From JADJPO01 sp046330955 (GTDB lineage Bacteria; Actinomycetota; Actinomycetes; Actinomycetales; Kineosporiaceae): a stretch of 64,000 bases of DNA. Shown one piece after another: positions 9,336 to 18,223 of this stretch. Both the position numbers and the translations under genes were made by a program. The stretch spans positions 1-64,000 of the forward strand of contig JAXLRT010000024.1 of the NCBI GenBank assembly GCA_046330955.1. The letters run 5' to 3'. The notes beneath the pieces are model-generated. The model was not told where the DNA came from, did not search any database, and saw nothing but the letters and a program-made list of their open reading frames with translations. Each line of letters starts with the position of its first letter. Position 1 is the stretch's first letter.

Positions 9336-9396
9336 CCACGACCGATTCGCACCGCTGTCGCCGACTGCGCCGTTGCGCCGCGTATTCTCCGATTTC

Positions 9397-10497
9397 ATGC
9401 CACGTGAACGCGATCTCGCAGAGGCCACGGCGTCCTACGAGGCCTGGGCTGACCGACACGCCACCACCTCGCCGGAGGCCCGCGCCGAGAAGCACGCGCT
9501 GATGGCCGGGGGCGCGTTTCCCTTCCTGCGCGCCAGCTACTACCGCTGGGTGACACAGGTCGCCGAACTGCCCGATCCCCCGGGGCCGGTCGTGACCGCG
9601 GTGGGCGACCTGCACATCGAGAACTTCGGCACCTGGCGCGACGCGGAGGCCCGGCTCGCCTGGGGCGTCAACGACCTCGACGAGGCCGATCAGCTGCCCG
9701 CGGCCCACGATCTGTTGCGCCTGGCCACCAGTGTCGAGGTGGCTCGTGCCGAGGCCCGGCTGGCCCCCGGCAGCCAGGCCGCGGTGGAGTTGCTCCTGGC
9801 CGGTTACGAGACCGCGCTCCAGGCGGGTGGCCGGGCGAGCGTGCTGGAACGGCCCGATCCGCCCCTGATCCAGGCCCTGCTGCCCCACCGCCACGGGCAG
9901 CGGTGGTGGCAGCGGATCGAGGCACTCCCGATGGCGCACGACGTGCCGGAGGCCGCGATCGACGTGCTCCGCCGTGGCTTTCCGGACGGCGTGGGCGAGC
10001 TCGATCTGCGCCGGCGCACCGCGGGCATGGGCAGCCGTGACCACCTGCGGGTGGTGGCCATCGCCGAGGTCACCGGCGCACCGTCGGTGCGCGAGGTCAA
10101 GGCCCTCACGCCCCCGGCAACCTGGTGGGCCGGACGTCGGCTGAAGGGTGCGCAGCGAGGCGAGGCGGCGTCCGTGCTGCTGCGATCGGCACACCGAGCC
10201 CCCGATCCCTCGCTGCGGATCACGGGTGACTGGTCGCTGCGGCGGCTGGCTCCCTGGTCGGATCGGATCGAGATCACCGACCTTCGGGCCCGCACCGACA
10301 TCGCGGCGTTGCTGCAGGCCATGGGCGGCGAGGTCGCGACCCTGCATCTTGCCTCGACGTCCGCGCGCGCGTTGCGCGACCTGGTCGGTGGCACCGGACG
10401 CCGCTGGCTCACGGCGGCCACCGATCGCATGGTCGAGACCACGCTGGCCGATGCCCTGGCCTGGGCACAGCTCACGAAGACCGGAGGCCTGCGGTGA
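9397..10497 (+). CDS. DUF2252 family protein
   Basis: A 366-residue DUF2252 protein. The family is distantly related to aminoglycoside/choline kinase folds; its reaction is not established. The conserved motifs GDLHIENFG (about residue 70) and WGVNDLDEADQ (about residue 90) are present and complete. A late segment (LASTSARALRDLVGG) matches the usual C-terminal region. I prefer the ATG at 9397 to an upstream TTG at 9373; neither has a strong ribosome-binding site. Its stop overlaps the GTG of the antiporter gene by 4 bp (10494-10497), so the two form an operon. Confidence 0.85.
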   Translation: MPRERDLAEATASYEAWADRHATTSPEARAEKHALMAGGAFPFLRASYYRWVTQVAELPDPPGPVVTAVGDLHIENFGTWRDAEARLAWGVNDLDEADQLPAAHDLLRLATSVEVARAEARLAPGSQAAVELLLAGYETALQAGGRASVLERPDPPLIQALLPHRHGQRWWQRIEALPMAHDVPEAAIDVLRRGFPDGVGELDLRRRTAGMGSRDHLRVVAIAEVTGAPSVREVKALTPPATWWAGRRLKGAQRGEAASVLLRSAHRAPDPSLRITGDWSLRRLAPWSDRIEITDLRARTDIAALLQAMGGEVATLHLASTSARALRDLVGGTGRRWLTAATDRMVETTLADALAWAQLTKTGGLR

Positions 10498-11685
10498 GTT
10501 TCGCCACCCTGGCCCTACTGGTCGCCATCGGCCTGGTCGGGCCGATCCTGGCCGGCCTGCCGCGGTTCGGACCGCCCCTGGTGGTCGGTGAGATCCTGGC
10601 CGGCGTCCTGGTCGGGCGCAGCGGGCTCGACGTGGTGCCGGTCGATGATCCCTCCCTGAACCTGTTGGCGGAGATCGGGTTTGCGCTGCTGATGCTGATC
10701 GTCGGCACCCACCTGCCGATCCGGGGGCGGGCCTGCGCCCGGCGCTGCCCGCGCCGTCGCCGGTGTTGATCAGCGCCGCGCTCGCCGTCGGCCTGGGTTA
10801 CCTGCTCGCACGATGCCCATCTGGACGCTGCTGGTGATCGCGCCGATGCACTGACCACCAGTTCAGGAGCGGTGGCTCTGCCGATGCCAGAGGCCTGGGC
10901 CGCGAGGACGCCGCGTTGATGGTGGCGACGCCTGGATCGCCATCGCCGACGTGGTCACCGTGCTGGCGATCCCGCTGGTGATCCGGCGAGGGCAGCCTCG
11001 GCCCGGTGCTGATCGGCATCGCGCGGTGGTGGCCGTGGCGCGGTGGTGTACCTGATCGCCCACCGGCTCGACGACGGCAACGTCGTGCACCGGCTTCAAC
11101 GCACCCGCTCTCCAAACGCGCTGGGCACTCGACCTGCGGATCAGTCTGCTGGGGCTGTTCACCCTTGCCGGCGATCGCCACCACCAGCACGCCAGCGTGC
11201 TGATCGCCGGTTTCGCCGCCGGCAGTGTGCTCGCCGTCCTCGGTGAGCGCGGCGGCTGGCGCAGCAGATGATCGGGCTCGGCGAGGGCTTCACTGATCCG
11301 CTGTTCTTCGTCACCCTGGGCGCCCGACTCGACCGCCTGGTCACCCCAGCCCGCGAACCTGATCCTGGCCGGGCACTGGCGGCCGCGGGGCGTCGCGGTG
11401 CACGTCGGTGCCGCCCTGGTGTTGCGGCTGCCGATCAAGGTCGGACTGCTGGCCAGCGCCCAGCTCGGGTGCCCTCGGCGGTGGCCGCATCGGACTGGCC
11501 ACCCGAGGCGCAGCCAGGCGGGTCAAGGCGGCCGCGATCCTGGCGGCCGCCAGGTGCTCAACCTGATCGCCTGCGCCGCCGGGGCTGCGCTGCTCGAAGA
11601 CCGCCGATGGTCTCGGCGATCGCGCCGCCCCCGCGCTGAGAATGAACTGATCCGCGTCGGGCCGGCGTCGTCGTCCTGACGCGCT
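10494..11685 (+). pseudogene. Cation/proton antiporter (CPA2 type), first copy, multiply frameshifted
   Basis: The GTG at 10494 begins a good antiporter N-terminus (LALLVAIGLVGPILAG, then PPLVVGEILAGVLVGRSGLD) that stays in frame to about 10720. Beyond that the frame breaks repeatedly, although the nucleotide sequence continues to match the intact copy at 13266-14391 almost base for base. The differences are mainly one- or two-base insertions and deletions spread over about 1 kb. Recognisable pieces of the antiporter appear in all three frames (GFAAGSVLAVLG, GEGF, ASAQLG). This uniform indel density is unusual for a natural pseudogene and suggests poor sequence or a misjoined contig. The N-terminal 25 or so residues exist only in this copy. 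Confidence 0.8.
10571..11685 (+). repeat. Direct repeat, copy 1 (antiporter segment)
   Basis: From ACCGCCCCTGGTGGTCGGTG onward this segment is nearly identical to 13266-14391, apart from small indels. The first ~150 bp differ at only a few bases. The repeat covers nearly the whole antiporter except its first ~75 bp. Confidence 0.85.
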
Positions 11686-11714
11686 GGGCTTCTCGTCGTT
11701 CGATGACGGAGGCG

Positions 11715-12530
11715 GTGGGCGCGGACCCTGAACGCCGGACGACTGGTTCACGGCCGGCCGGTGTCGAGGCGCGCCTGCAACGACACCCCTCCGCCACCCG
11801 ACGCGTGCGGATCTCCATCGCCGACCCGAGAATCATCGCCTGGTCAGGCACCACCGCCGACCCGTCCGCCGTCCTGCTGAGCCGCTCGGGCGAGCACCGC
11901 CTCCCCGGGGGTCGGCGCAACAGCCCTGCCACCGGCTCGGTGAGCACCCCCGCGGCAACACCTCGGTGGCCGCGCCGACCACCACGCCCACCTCGGCGAG
12001 GCCGCGACGAGCGCGAACTCGGATCGGCCTCGGCCAGCAATGCCTTGGCTCCCGCAGCCGAGATCTGATGGACGGCGGGCCGCCCGCTGATGGCCGGATC
12101 CCGTTCCAGCCGAAGCACTCCCGCCGGACAGGCCGACCCGGTTCGACGGCGCGTGGCGAGGCTCAGGTCGAGCTGCGCCGCGACGTCCGGCGGAGGCTCG
12201 ACCGGATTCCTGCGCCAGGATCTCGGTGGCGAGCTGCTGGCCCTGGGCGGCAGGTCCTCCTCCAGGCCGCGCAGAACTGTCGAGCCGGTACGCAGCGCGC
12301 GGTTCGCCGACGAAGTGCCGCGCGCCCGGCCTGCTGGCTGACGAGCCCGTCGTCCTGCAACAGCTGCAACGCCTGGCGCAGCGTGGCCAGTGTGACCCCG
12401 TAGGCAGCACTCAGCTCGCGCTGCGAGGGCAGAGCCTCGCCCGGTGCGTGGACGCCGTCACGAATCGCGCGGCCAGGTCGGCGGCGATCGTCGAAGCCGC
12501 TCGACTCGCGTGACTTCGGCTCGCGTGGCT
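11715..12530 (-). pseudogene. GntR-family transcriptional regulator (UTRA type), frameshifted
   Basis: Reading leftward, the N-terminal part is a clear GntR winged helix: RAIRDGVHAPGEALPSQREL followed by SAAYGVTLATLRQALQLLQD and DGLVSQQAGRG. The effector-binding domain continues in changing frames (LRLERDPAISGRPAVHQIS, GVLTEPVA, TADGSAVV, ILGSAMEIRTRR). At least four frame changes are needed to follow it to the end. The domain order fits the HutC/UTRA subfamily, which senses small metabolites. Its start overlaps the end of the trpA-like fragment. It lies in the error-dense block 10.72-13.26 kb, so it may be intact in the real genome. Confidence 0.75.
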
Positions 12531-13258
12531 GCATCTCGTCCTGCCGTCGGTGATCGAGTGCCCGGCGCACCGCCGACACCTCGCGCGCGACGTCGTCGAG
12601 GGTGGCGCCGTCCAGCACTCTACGCATCAGCGCCGAGGCGATGACCACCCCGTCGGCCGACCGCGCCGCCTCGACGGCCTGGCCGGCGTCGAGATGCCGA
12701 AGCCGATCAGCACCGGCGGCTCGGTGGCCCTCGCGCACCCGCGCCGCCACCCGGGCCGCTGCCGGGTCAGGGTGCTCACGGACCCCGGTGGTGCCCATGG
12801 TGGCCACGACGTAGACGAACCCTCGGCTGCGCCGGCAGATCTCGCGGCAGCGGTGCGGAGCGGTGGACGGCGCCACCAACTGCACCAGCTCGATGCCGGC
12901 CCGGAGCGCCGCCGCCGCGAGCTCGTCGACCTCGTCGACCGGCATGTCGGGCACGATCAGGCCGGCGACCCCGGCGTCGGCCAGCTGACCGCAGAACCGT
13001 TGCGCCCCACGGTGGACCACGAGATTGGCGTAGGTCATCACGACGGTCGGCACGCTGATCCGACCGGCCACCACGCTGCAGGTCGGCCAGCACCGTACCG
13101 GGCCGGGCACCGCGGGCCAGCGCGCGTTCGCAGGCTGCTGGATCACCGGGCCGTCGAGCATCAGGTCGAGAACGGCAGCCCGATCTCGATGGCATCGGCC
13201 CCGGCACCGGCGTAGGCGAGCAGGTGGTCGGTCCAGTCCGCGCTGACGCCGCCCATGA
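12500..13258 (-). pseudogene. trpA: Tryptophan synthase alpha-like (TrpA) gene, N-truncated and frameshifted
   Basis: The fragment starts inside the protein at VMGGVSADWTDHLLAYAGAG and continues DAIEIGLPFS / DGPVIQQ, the two loops carrying the catalytic Glu and Asp of TrpA. Further right-to-left come ISVPTVVMTYANLV, AGVAGLIVPDMPVDE, FVYVVATMGTTG and SADGVVIASALMRRVL, all in order, but with several frame changes. The first ~25 residues are missing because the sequence joins abruptly to antiporter copy 2 at about 13260. No trpB or other trp gene is nearby, so it may be a stand-alone TrpA-like lyase. Confidence 0.75.
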
Positions 13259-13265
13259 CGTAGGC

Positions 13266-14391
13266 ACCGCCCCTGGTGGTCGGTGAGATCCTGGCCGGCG
13301 TCCTGGTCGGGCGCAGCGGGCTCGACGTGCTGCCGGTCGATGATCCCTCCCTGAACCTGTTGGCGGAGATCGGGTTTGCGCTGTTGATGCTGATCGTCGG
13401 CACCCACCTGCCGATCCGGGAGCCGGGCCTGCGCCCGGCGCTGCGCCGCGCCGTCCCCGCGGTGTTGATCAGCGCCGCGCTCGCCGTCGGCCTGGGTTAC
13501 CTGCTCGCCCCGATCACCCATCTGGACGCTCCGCTGGTGATCGCCGTGCTACTGACCACCAGTTCGGGAGCGGTGGCTCTGCCGGTGCTGCAGGCCCTGG
13601 GCCGCGAGGACGCCGCGTTGCTGGTCGCGACCGCCTGGATCGCCATCGCCGACGTGGTCACCGTGCTGGCGATCCCGCTGGTGATCCGGCAGGGCAGCCT
13701 CGGCCAGGTGCTGATCGGCATCGCCGCGGTGGTGGCCGTGGCCGCGGTGGTCTACCTGGTCGCCCACCGACTGGACGACAACGACGTCGTGCACCGGCTA
13801 CGGCACCGCTCCAAGAAACAGCACTGGGCGCTCGACCTGCGGATCAGTCTGCTGGGGCTGTTCACCCTTGCGGCGATCGCCCTGCACCAGCACACCAGCG
13901 TGCTGATCGCCGGTTTCGCCGCCGGCAGTGTGCTCGCCGTCCTCGGTGAGCCGCGGCGGCTGGCGCAGCAGTTGATCGGGCTCGGCGAGGGCTTCCTGAT
14001 CCCGCTGTTCTTCGTCACCCTGGGCGCCCGACTCGACCTGCACGCCCTGGTCACCCAGCCCGCGAACCTGATCCTGGCCGGGGCACTGGCGGCCGGAGCC
14101 GTCGCGGTGCACGTCGGTGCAGCCCTGGTGTTGCGGCTGCCGATCGGGGTCGGGCTGCTGGCCAGTGCCCAGCTCGGGGTGCCCTCGGCGGTGGCCACGC
14201 TCGGACTGGCCACCGGGCTGCTCGGGCCGGGTCAGGCGGCCGCGATCCTGGCGGCCGTGTTGCTCAGCCTGATCGCCTGCGCCGCCGGGGCTGCGCTGCT
14301 CGGGCACGCCGACGGTCTCGGCGATCGCACCGCCCCCGCGCTGAAGGCCGAACCCGATCCCCACGCGATCGGGCCGGCGTCGTCGTCCTAG
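13266..14391 (+). repeat. Direct repeat, copy 2 (antiporter segment)
   Basis: The second copy of the repeat starting at 10571. It begins abruptly next to the truncated trpA fragment. The resemblance to copy 1 may extend past the antiporter stop: a short stretch near 14450-14475 matches the end of the gntR gene (TADGSAVV on the minus strand). Confidence 0.85.
13276..14391 (+). CDS. Cation/proton antiporter (CPA2 type), second copy, intact but lacking its N-terminus
   Basis: A 371-residue uninterrupted frame with about 11 hydrophobic segments typical of the Na+/H+ exchanger (KefB/NapA-like) membrane domain. Landmarks are GEILAGVLVGRSGLD, LLTTSSGAVALPVLQALG and HTSVLIAGFAAGSVLA. There is no C-terminal TrkA-N domain. 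Compared with copy 1 it lacks the first ~25 residues (the first half of helix 1), because a stop codon at 13261 blocks the frame just upstream and the preceding sequence is trpA. The natural gene is probably the start from copy 1 joined to the body of copy 2, about 398 residues. The GTG given here is only the first possible start. Confidence 0.82.
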   Translation: MVGEILAGVLVGRSGLDVLPVDDPSLNLLAEIGFALLMLIVGTHLPIREPGLRPALRRAVPAVLISAALAVGLGYLLAPITHLDAPLVIAVLLTTSSGAVALPVLQALGREDAALLVATAWIAIADVVTVLAIPLVIRQGSLGQVLIGIAAVVAVAAVVYLVAHRLDDNDVVHRLRHRSKKQHWALDLRISLLGLFTLAAIALHQHTSVLIAGFAAGSVLAVLGEPRRLAQQLIGLGEGFLIPLFFVTLGARLDLHALVTQPANLILAGALAAGAVAVHVGAALVLRLPIGVGLLASAQLGVPSAVATLGLATGLLGPGQAAAILAAVLLSLIACAAGAALLGHADGLGDRTAPALKAEPDPHAIGPASSS

Positions 14392-14553
14392 CTCGCTGCA
14401 CACTCGTTCGACCACACGGAGAGTGGGCGCGGCCCTCGGGCGCCACACGGAGCACCACCGCCGATCCGTCCGCCGTCGCTCGAACCGAGGCACTTCCGCC
14501 TGGCGGGTGCCAAACGAGGGCTATTGCCCGCCTTTGGCACCCTCGAGGGGACC
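14392..14553. other. Intergenic remnant with traces of a gntR C-terminus
   Basis: Read on the minus strand, about 14410-14480 encodes ATADGSAVVLRV, matching the end of the broken GntR gene at 11.85 kb. It has no start and no further domain. The remaining bases up to the TasA-like gene show nothing else recognisable. Confidence 0.4.
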
Positions 14554-15183
14554 TCAGGTGTTCTGGGCCTCCCAGGTGAACATGGCCGAGGCGCTCAGCC
14601 CCATCACGCTGCTGGAGTTCTGCAGCGTGTAGGTGATGCGATAGCTCTTGGTCTCGGGCGCGGCTCCGGTGGGCGACCAGCTCGACACGCCGGTGGCGAA
14701 GCTGCTGTGAGCCGCCGCGAAGCTGTCGAGCGTCTCACCACCGGCCGACAGCGTCGCGGCCGTGACGAATCCCGTGCACGACAACGTGTTCCCGCCCGCG
14801 GCGCCGCTGCCCTGCTCGACCGTGAAGTCGATGTACTGCCCGAGCGTGCCGGTGGGCGTGCCGAGGTAGAACTTCACCGAACCGGCCAGCGATCCGGTGT
14901 AGGTGACGTTGATGCACTTGGTCTCGGTGTCGCCCGGGCCGAGGTTGGTCGATTGGAACATCACCGAGCCGGTGTCGTCGTCCGCCAGCACGACGGTGCC
15001 GGACGACCACTGGTTGGTCCCGTTGCTGGTCGAGGCGGTGAAGGCCGCGTTGGATGCCTCGTAGACCACGGCGCTGCTCACCAGCAGGGCGATCGGCAGC
15101 GACACGACCATCGTCCGCCGGCCGGCGCGGCGCCGTCGTCGAGCGTGCTCGTCCCGGTGCCTGGCGGTGTCGGTGCTGGTCAT
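14554..15183 (-). CDS. Exported TasA/camelysin-like protein
   Basis: A 209-residue protein with a basic N-terminus (HARRRRRAGRR), one hydrophobic segment (TMVVSLPIALLVSSAVV) and an export-type junction at about residue 45 before AAFTASTSNG. The mature part is rich in Ser, Thr, Gly and Asn and carries NLGPGDTETKCINVTYTG, the pattern of TasA/CalY-type proteins that are processed by SipW-like signal peptidases and assemble into fibres or cell-surface layers. Two Cys (in KCINV and LSCTG) could form a disulfide. No SipW-like peptidase is adjacent. The start at 15183 has a GGAGGG ribosome-binding site 7 nt upstream. The family call is by resemblance only. Confidence 0.6.
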   Translation of the reverse strand: MTSTDTARHRDEHARRRRRAGRRTMVVSLPIALLVSSAVVYEASNAAFTASTSNGTNQWSSGTVVLADDDTGSVMFQSTNLGPGDTETKCINVTYTGSLAGSVKFYLGTPTGTLGQYIDFTVEQGSGAAGGNTLSCTGFVTAATLSAGGETLDSFAAAHSSFATGVSSWSPTGAAPETKSYRITYTLQNSSSVMGLSASAMFTWEAQNT

Positions 15184-15251
15184 GGCGGGTCCCTCCGCAA
15201 ACGATCTCCTGCCGTACCCCATCGGCAGATCGACCCCACCGGTTGACCCAC

Positions 15252-15295
15252 GGCCTTCGGTGATCAGGCAACCGGCCCTCGGTGATCAGGCAATC
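15252..15295. repeat. 22-bp tandem repeat, two units
   Basis: Units 15252-15273 and 15274-15295 differ at two positions and share CTCGGTGATCAGGCAA-type sequence. They lie upstream of the TasA-like gene, about 70 bp before its ATG on the minus strand, and beyond the modC stop. A tandem operator or a simple duplication are both possible. Confidence 0.6.
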
Positions 15296-15332
15296 CGTGC
15301 AGGTTCGAGGCCCGCGGTGGTGCTCGAGAGGT

Positions 15333-16451
15333 TCAGGACTGCGGGTAGGCGATGACCTCGGTGGCCTTGGCGGTGAGCCACACCTGCCGGCCGACGTCCA
15401 GCTGCAACGAGGCCAGCGCGGCCGGGGTGATGTCGACCAGGGCGTCCGGGTGGCCCTCGACGCCCACCCGCACCCGGTCGGTGAGCAGCTCCAGATGGGT
15501 GATCACGCCGGACCACACGTTGCGTGCCGACCCGGCGTCCGGCTCGTGGGTGTGCAGCGAGATCGCCGTCGGCGCCAGCGCGACCAGCATCCGGGTGCCG
15601 GGCAGTGGCGGCACCTGGACGGTGGTAGCCTCCTCGACCTCGTGCGGCCCGCTGCCCGCGGCGTACAGACAGCTGCCGTCGTCCAGGTCGACCCGTCGCG
15701 TGGCGCGATCGGCCAGCGCACCGCGGTACAGGTTGAGCCCCACCAGCCGGGCCACGTAGTCGGTGGCCGGGCGGCGCGCCACCGCCGCCGGCGTCCCCTC
15801 CTGCACCGTCCGACCGGCCTCGAGCACCAGGATCCGGTCCGCCAGGATCATCGCCTCGAGCGGGTCGTGGGTGACCAGGATCGTCGGCCCGCCGAACGTC
15901 GCCAGGTAGCGCCGCAGCTCACCGCGCACCTCCAGCCGGGTGCGGGCATCGAGCGCGGCCAGCGGTTCGTCGAGCAGCAGCAGCGCCGGTTCGGCGGCCA
16001 GCGCCCGGGCGAGTGCGACCCGCTGGGCCTGCCCGCCCGACAACTGCGCCGGACGCCGCGCCGCGAGGTCACCGATGCCGAGCCGACCCAGGACGGCGCC
16101 CGCCCGCTCCCGAGCCGGACCTCGCCGCACCCCCCGCGACCGATCGGCGAAGGCCACGTTGTCGAGCACCGACAGGTGCGGGAACAGCCGATAGTCCTGG
16201 AACACCACCCCGACCCGACGGTCCGTGGCCGGCACGAACACCCCGGCGGCGGGGTCGTCCCAGAGCGCCTCCCCCACCCGCACCCGGCCGGCGCCGATCG
16301 CGAGCAGGCCGGCCAGGCTGCGCAACAGCGTCGTCTTGCCCGCGCCATTGGGGCCGATGACGGCCAGGATCTGCCCCGCCTCGACCTGCAGGTCGGCCTG
16401 CACCAAGAGTTCACCGCGCTGGACGCAGATCTCGGCGTCCAGCTGGGTCAC
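15333..16451 (-). CDS. modC: Molybdate ABC transporter ATP-binding protein ModC
   Basis: A 372-residue ABC ATPase. Walker A is GPNGAGKTT (about residue 33), the Q-loop sits in GVVFQDYRLFPHLSV, the signature is LSGGQAQR, Walker B is ALLLLDEPLAALD, and the switch His is in LVTHDP. A C-terminal TOBE domain (about 285-365) of the molybdate-binding kind follows, including SGVITHLELLTDRVRV. It energises ModB. Its GTG/ATG overlaps the modB stop by 4 bp. It is last in a modA-modB-modC operon read leftward. Confidence 0.94.
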   Translation of the reverse strand: MTQLDAEICVQRGELLVQADLQVEAGQILAVIGPNGAGKTTLLRSLAGLLAIGAGRVRVGEALWDDPAAGVFVPATDRRVGVVFQDYRLFPHLSVLDNVAFADRSRGVRRGPARERAGAVLGRLGIGDLAARRPAQLSGGQAQRVALARALAAEPALLLLDEPLAALDARTRLEVRGELRRYLATFGGPTILVTHDPLEAMILADRILVLEAGRTVQEGTPAAVARRPATDYVARLVGLNLYRGALADRATRRVDLDDGSCLYAAGSGPHEVEEATTVQVPPLPGTRMLVALAPTAISLHTHEPDAGSARNVWSGVITHLELLTDRVRVGVEGHPDALVDITPAALASLQLDVGRQVWLTAKATEVIAYPQS

Positions 16452-17287
16452 AGCGTCGTCCCGGGCCGCAGCCAGCGATCACGCAGCAGCACCAGCACCG
16501 TCACGGACACCGCGAGCAGCACCAGGCTCAGCGCGATGGCTGCCGGGGGGTCGGTCTCGAAGGCCCGGTAGACGGCGCTCGGCATGGCCTGGGTGACCCC
16601 CGGCAGGTTGCCGGCGAACGTGATCGTGGCGCCGAACTCGCCCAGGGCACGCGCCCAGCAGAGCACGCTCCCGGCGGCGACGCTGGGCAGGATCAGCGGC
16701 AGCGTCACCCGCCGAAAGGTGGTGAACCGCCGCGCGCCCAGGGTCGCGGCGGCCTCCTCGAGCCCGGCGTCGGCGCTGCGCAGCGCACCCTCGACGCTGA
16801 CGATCAGGAACGGCATCGCCACGAATGTCTCCGCCAGCACCACGGCCGGCGTGGTGAACGGCACCGTCACCTCGAACCAGCGGTCGAGGTAGCGACCCAG
16901 GACGCCGACGCGCCCGTAGGCGAGCAGCAGGGCGACCCCGCCCACCACCGGCGGCAGCACCAGCGGCAGGGTGACCAGGGCGCGCAGATACCGCAGGCCG
17001 GGCGCCGTCGAGCGGGCCAGCACCCACGCCAGCGGCACCCCGAGCACCAGCGAGATCGCGGTCGCGCTGGTGGCACAGATCAGCGACAGCCGCAGCGCGT
17101 CGACAGCCTGGGTCTCGGCGAGGATCCGGGGCAGGTCGCGCCAGGGCGCCCGCAGCAGCAGGCCGAGCAGCGGCACCAACAGGAAGGCGACCCCGAGCGC
17201 GGCCGGCACCGCGATCGGCCACGGCGTGCGCGGCGTCCCGACGGAGCGCACGGGTACGTCGTCGGGCACCGGCACTCCTCGCACCAC
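16448..17287 (-). CDS. modB: Molybdate ABC transporter permease ModB
   Basis: A 279-residue inner-membrane permease with about six membrane helices. The EAA loop that docks to ModC is visible: LEEAAATLGARRFTTFRRVTLP, near residue 180. The N-terminus adds about 20 residues of Val/Pro/Arg-rich sequence before the first helix, and the ATG is the first in frame after modA. The gap to the modA stop is 9 bp and it overlaps modC by 4 bp. Confidence 0.93.
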   Translation of the reverse strand: MVRGVPVPDDVPVRSVGTPRTPWPIAVPAALGVAFLLVPLLGLLLRAPWRDLPRILAETQAVDALRLSLICATSATAISLVLGVPLAWVLARSTAPGLRYLRALVTLPLVLPPVVGGVALLLAYGRVGVLGRYLDRWFEVTVPFTTPAVVLAETFVAMPFLIVSVEGALRSADAGLEEAAATLGARRFTTFRRVTLPLILPSVAAGSVLCWARALGEFGATITFAGNLPGVTQAMPSAVYRAFETDPPAAIALSLVLLAVSVTVLVLLRDRWLRPGTTL

Positions 17288-17296
17288 AGGGTCGGA

Positions 17297-18118
17297 TCAG
17301 GGTCGGGTGAAGCCGGCGGCAGTGAGCACCGCCGAGCCGTCCGGGGACAGAACGTAGTCGACGAACGCCGCGGCCAGGCCGGGGTTCTTCGAGGCGGTCA
17401 GCGGGGCGATCGGGTAGCTGGTCGAGGCGTTGACCGCGGCCGGGATCGCGATGCCCGTGACCTTGCCCTTGGCGGCCAGGACGTCGGTGACGTAGACCAG
17501 CGCCGCGTCGGCCTCCCCCAGGCTGACCTTCGACAGGGTCGACTTCACGTCGGCCTCCTGCGAGACCGGCTTCACGGTCAGCTTGGCATTGCTGAGCACC
17601 TTCGCGGCGGTCGAGCCGCACGGCACCTCCACCTGACAGAGCACCAGCTTCACACCAGGTTTGGCGAGGTCGGACAGCTGGCTGATCTCGGCCGGGTTGC
17701 TCGGTGGCACCACGATCTGCATGACGTTCTCCGCGAAAGTTCTCGGGCTCGCGGCCGCCTTCGCCGCGACCACCTGGTCCATGGTCGTGGCGGACGCCGA
17801 GGCGAACACGTCCGCCGGCGCGCCCTGGGTGATCTGGGTCGCCAGGGCGGAGCTGGCACCGAAGTTGACGGTGATCGTGGTACCCGGGTGCGCGGTCTGG
17901 AAGTTCGTGCCCAGGGTGGTGAAGGCCTTCGTGAGCGAGGCCGCGGCGAACACCGTGATCGAACCCTGGACGGCGCCCCCGGACGCAGCAGAACTGGCGG
18001 CGGGCGAGCCGGTCGAGGACGAGCCACAGGCGACCAGCGCACACGAGATCGCGACCGCGGTCGTCATCACGCCGAGCAGGGAGCCGGCCCCGCGGCGGGA
18101 CGAGAGACGTGACCTCAT
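17297..18118 (-). CDS. modA: Molybdate-binding lipoprotein ModA
   Basis: A 273-residue solute-binding lipoprotein. The signal peptide ends in a lipobox-like ALVACG with Cys about residue 31, followed by a Ser/Ala/Gly linker. The mature protein opens with ITVFAAASLTKAF, the strand and Ser typical of ModA oxyanion binding, and has the second Ser region GASSALATQI, plus AAKG and YPIAPL near the end. It delivers molybdate or tungstate to ModBC. I chose the ATG at 18118 over one four codons upstream. An AT-rich repeat region directly upstream (18119-18223) is a likely promoter and operator site. Confidence 0.93.
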   Translation of the reverse strand: MRSRLSSRRGAGSLLGVMTTAVAISCALVACGSSSTGSPAASSAASGGAVQGSITVFAAASLTKAFTTLGTNFQTAHPGTTITVNFGASSALATQITQGAPADVFASASATTMDQVVAAKAAASPRTFAENVMQIVVPPSNPAEISQLSDLAKPGVKLVLCQVEVPCGSTAAKVLSNAKLTVKPVSQEADVKSTLSKVSLGEADAALVYVTDVLAAKGKVTGIAIPAAVNASTSYPIAPLTASKNPGLAAAFVDYVLSPDGSAVLTAAGFTRP

Positions 18119-18223
18119 GACCGGGAGCATAACCGCGTCTGCGGCTGATCGACGATATCTTGTTGTTATTCGCGGATCTGATGGCCTCCAGATCCGTATT
18201 TGCGGAATATCATCAGCGAGGAC
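18119..18223 (-). promoter_or_regulatory. Candidate modA promoter/operator region
   Basis: An unusually AT-rich island. TATTCGCGGA (18167-18176) and TATTTGCGGA (18197-18206) are near-identical direct repeats whose starts are 30 bp apart, about three helical turns. Between them lies an inverted repeat GGATCT/AGATCC (18174-18179 and 18189-18194). On the modA strand a TATGCT hexamer at 18126-18131 could be a -10 element. The Mop-domain regulator at 19.3-19.7 kb is the obvious candidate binder. The link is inference. Confidence 0.5.
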
